From CAYYYG01 sp964490875 (GTDB lineage Bacteria; Patescibacteriota; Microgenomatia; UBA1406; GWC2-37-13), in assembly GCA_964490875.1 (NCBI GenBank), contig CAZBEF010000026.1, positions 1 to 6,217 on the forward strand: a DNA stretch of 6,217 nucleotides, in the 5' to 3' direction. Position numbers and translations under genes: made by a program. Each line of letters starts with the position of its first letter. Position 1 is the first letter of the stretch. The notes under the pieces are model-generated. The model was given only the letters and a program-made list of their open reading frames with translations. It made no database searches and was not told the origin of the DNA. This document shows, piece after piece, positions 5,916 through 6,217 of the stretch.

Positions 5916-6217
5916 TTAAAATCTTCCGGCGCCGACGAAGGTAAGAGTGTCGGTGTAATCTGCGGCGGCTGGCTGTACTGCCGATATTTTAGCTTTTGCA
6001 GTTACGGTAAGCACATCCGCATCTGTCGTTCCGCTTGATGCGGCAATTGGCTGAAATACCGTGTCTAGATGACCGCCCTGGTTGGATGTGTCGACATATT
6101 CAGCACCATATGAAGCTGCTTGTGAAACGGTTCCTGTTCCGGCTGTGCTGTCTGTGGTTATTGTAACACCAAGTACATATCCGGCTTGTCCGGCTAAACT
6201 TTCGGGAGTATCGTTAA
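5916..6217 (-). CDS. C-terminal end of a secreted beta-rich protein (partial)
   Basis: Reading inward from the right edge on the minus strand, 99 complete codons run to TAA at 5918-5916; the start lies beyond the window. The peptide is rich in Thr, Ser, Gly, Ala and Val, with alternating polar and hydrophobic residues typical of beta strands (GYVLGVTITTDSTAG, ADVLTVTAKAKISAV) and nearly no Lys or Arg. It ends ADYTDTLTFVGAGRF, resembling the final strand of spore coat protein U-like and other exported beta-sandwich domains. No membrane helix or sorting signal is present at this C-terminus, so it is probably secreted or a subunit of a surface fibre. It lies upstream of the glycosyltransferase on the same strand with a 40-bp gap containing a promoter, so co-transcription is possible but not required. 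The family is not firmly recognised. Confidence 0.7.
   Translation of the reverse strand, partial: NDTPESLAGQAGYVLGVTITTDSTAGTGTVSQAASYGAEYVDTSNQGGHLDTVFQPIAASSGTTDADVLTVTAKAKISAVQPAAADYTDTLTFVGAGRF

Noticed and set aside
1..6217. Recoding of UGA (as Gly), seen in some candidate-phyla bacteria
   Set aside because: No gene here contains an in-frame TGA, and all visible stops are TAA or TAG, so nothing requires an altered code; the window is too small to draw more from the absence of TGA stops.
1..6217. CRISPR array, tRNA, rRNA or insertion sequence
   Set aside because: No regularly spaced repeats, cloverleaf-like pattern, rRNA-like sequence or transposase reading frame was found on either strand.

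Overview
The window most likely comes from a candidate phyla radiation (Patescibacteria-type) bacterium or a similar poorly characterised lineage. This is inferred from style and no taxonomic marker gene is present. The hints are a secreted multi-domain beta-sandwich protein with a Thr/Pro linker, a GT-C/TPR membrane protein of the TMTC type, mixed A+T-rich coding sequence, and starts without Shine-Dalgarno sites. No in-frame TGA interrupts the genes, so the standard bacterial code fits.

Layout, left to right. Positions 1-105 hold the last 34 codons of a plus-strand membrane protein. A short spacer with a direct repeat and a TATAAT box leads into a divergent sigma-70 family factor (181-990). 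That gene ends in a weak terminator hairpin that includes its stop codon. A separate promoter then precedes a 927-residue surface protein (1056-3839). It has a signal peptide, two secreted beta domains, a 57-residue Thr/Pro linker, an FN3 domain, a carboxypeptidase-regulatory-like domain, a membrane segment, a second such domain and a C-terminal membrane hairpin. The convergent spacer 3840-3994 holds a large compound hairpin and a perfect 14-bp inverted repeat that looks like a two-way terminator.

On the minus strand lies a 626-residue multi-pass GT-C glycosyltransferase-like protein with six C-terminal TPRs (5875-3995). Upstream of it on the same strand, and cut by the right edge, is the C-terminal end of another secreted beta-rich protein (6217-5916).

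The common theme is the cell envelope. Two genes encode exported beta-sandwich proteins, one has a mucin-like Thr/Pro stretch, and the third encodes a membrane enzyme whose best-known relatives O-mannosylate secreted Thr/Ser residues. A working model is that the GT-C protein glycosylates the neighbouring surface proteins. The sigma factor may control envelope genes, but no anti-sigma gene is seen. In all three complete genes the promoter -10 box sits 5-9 nt before the start codon and no ribosome-binding site is visible, which suggests leaderless transcripts.
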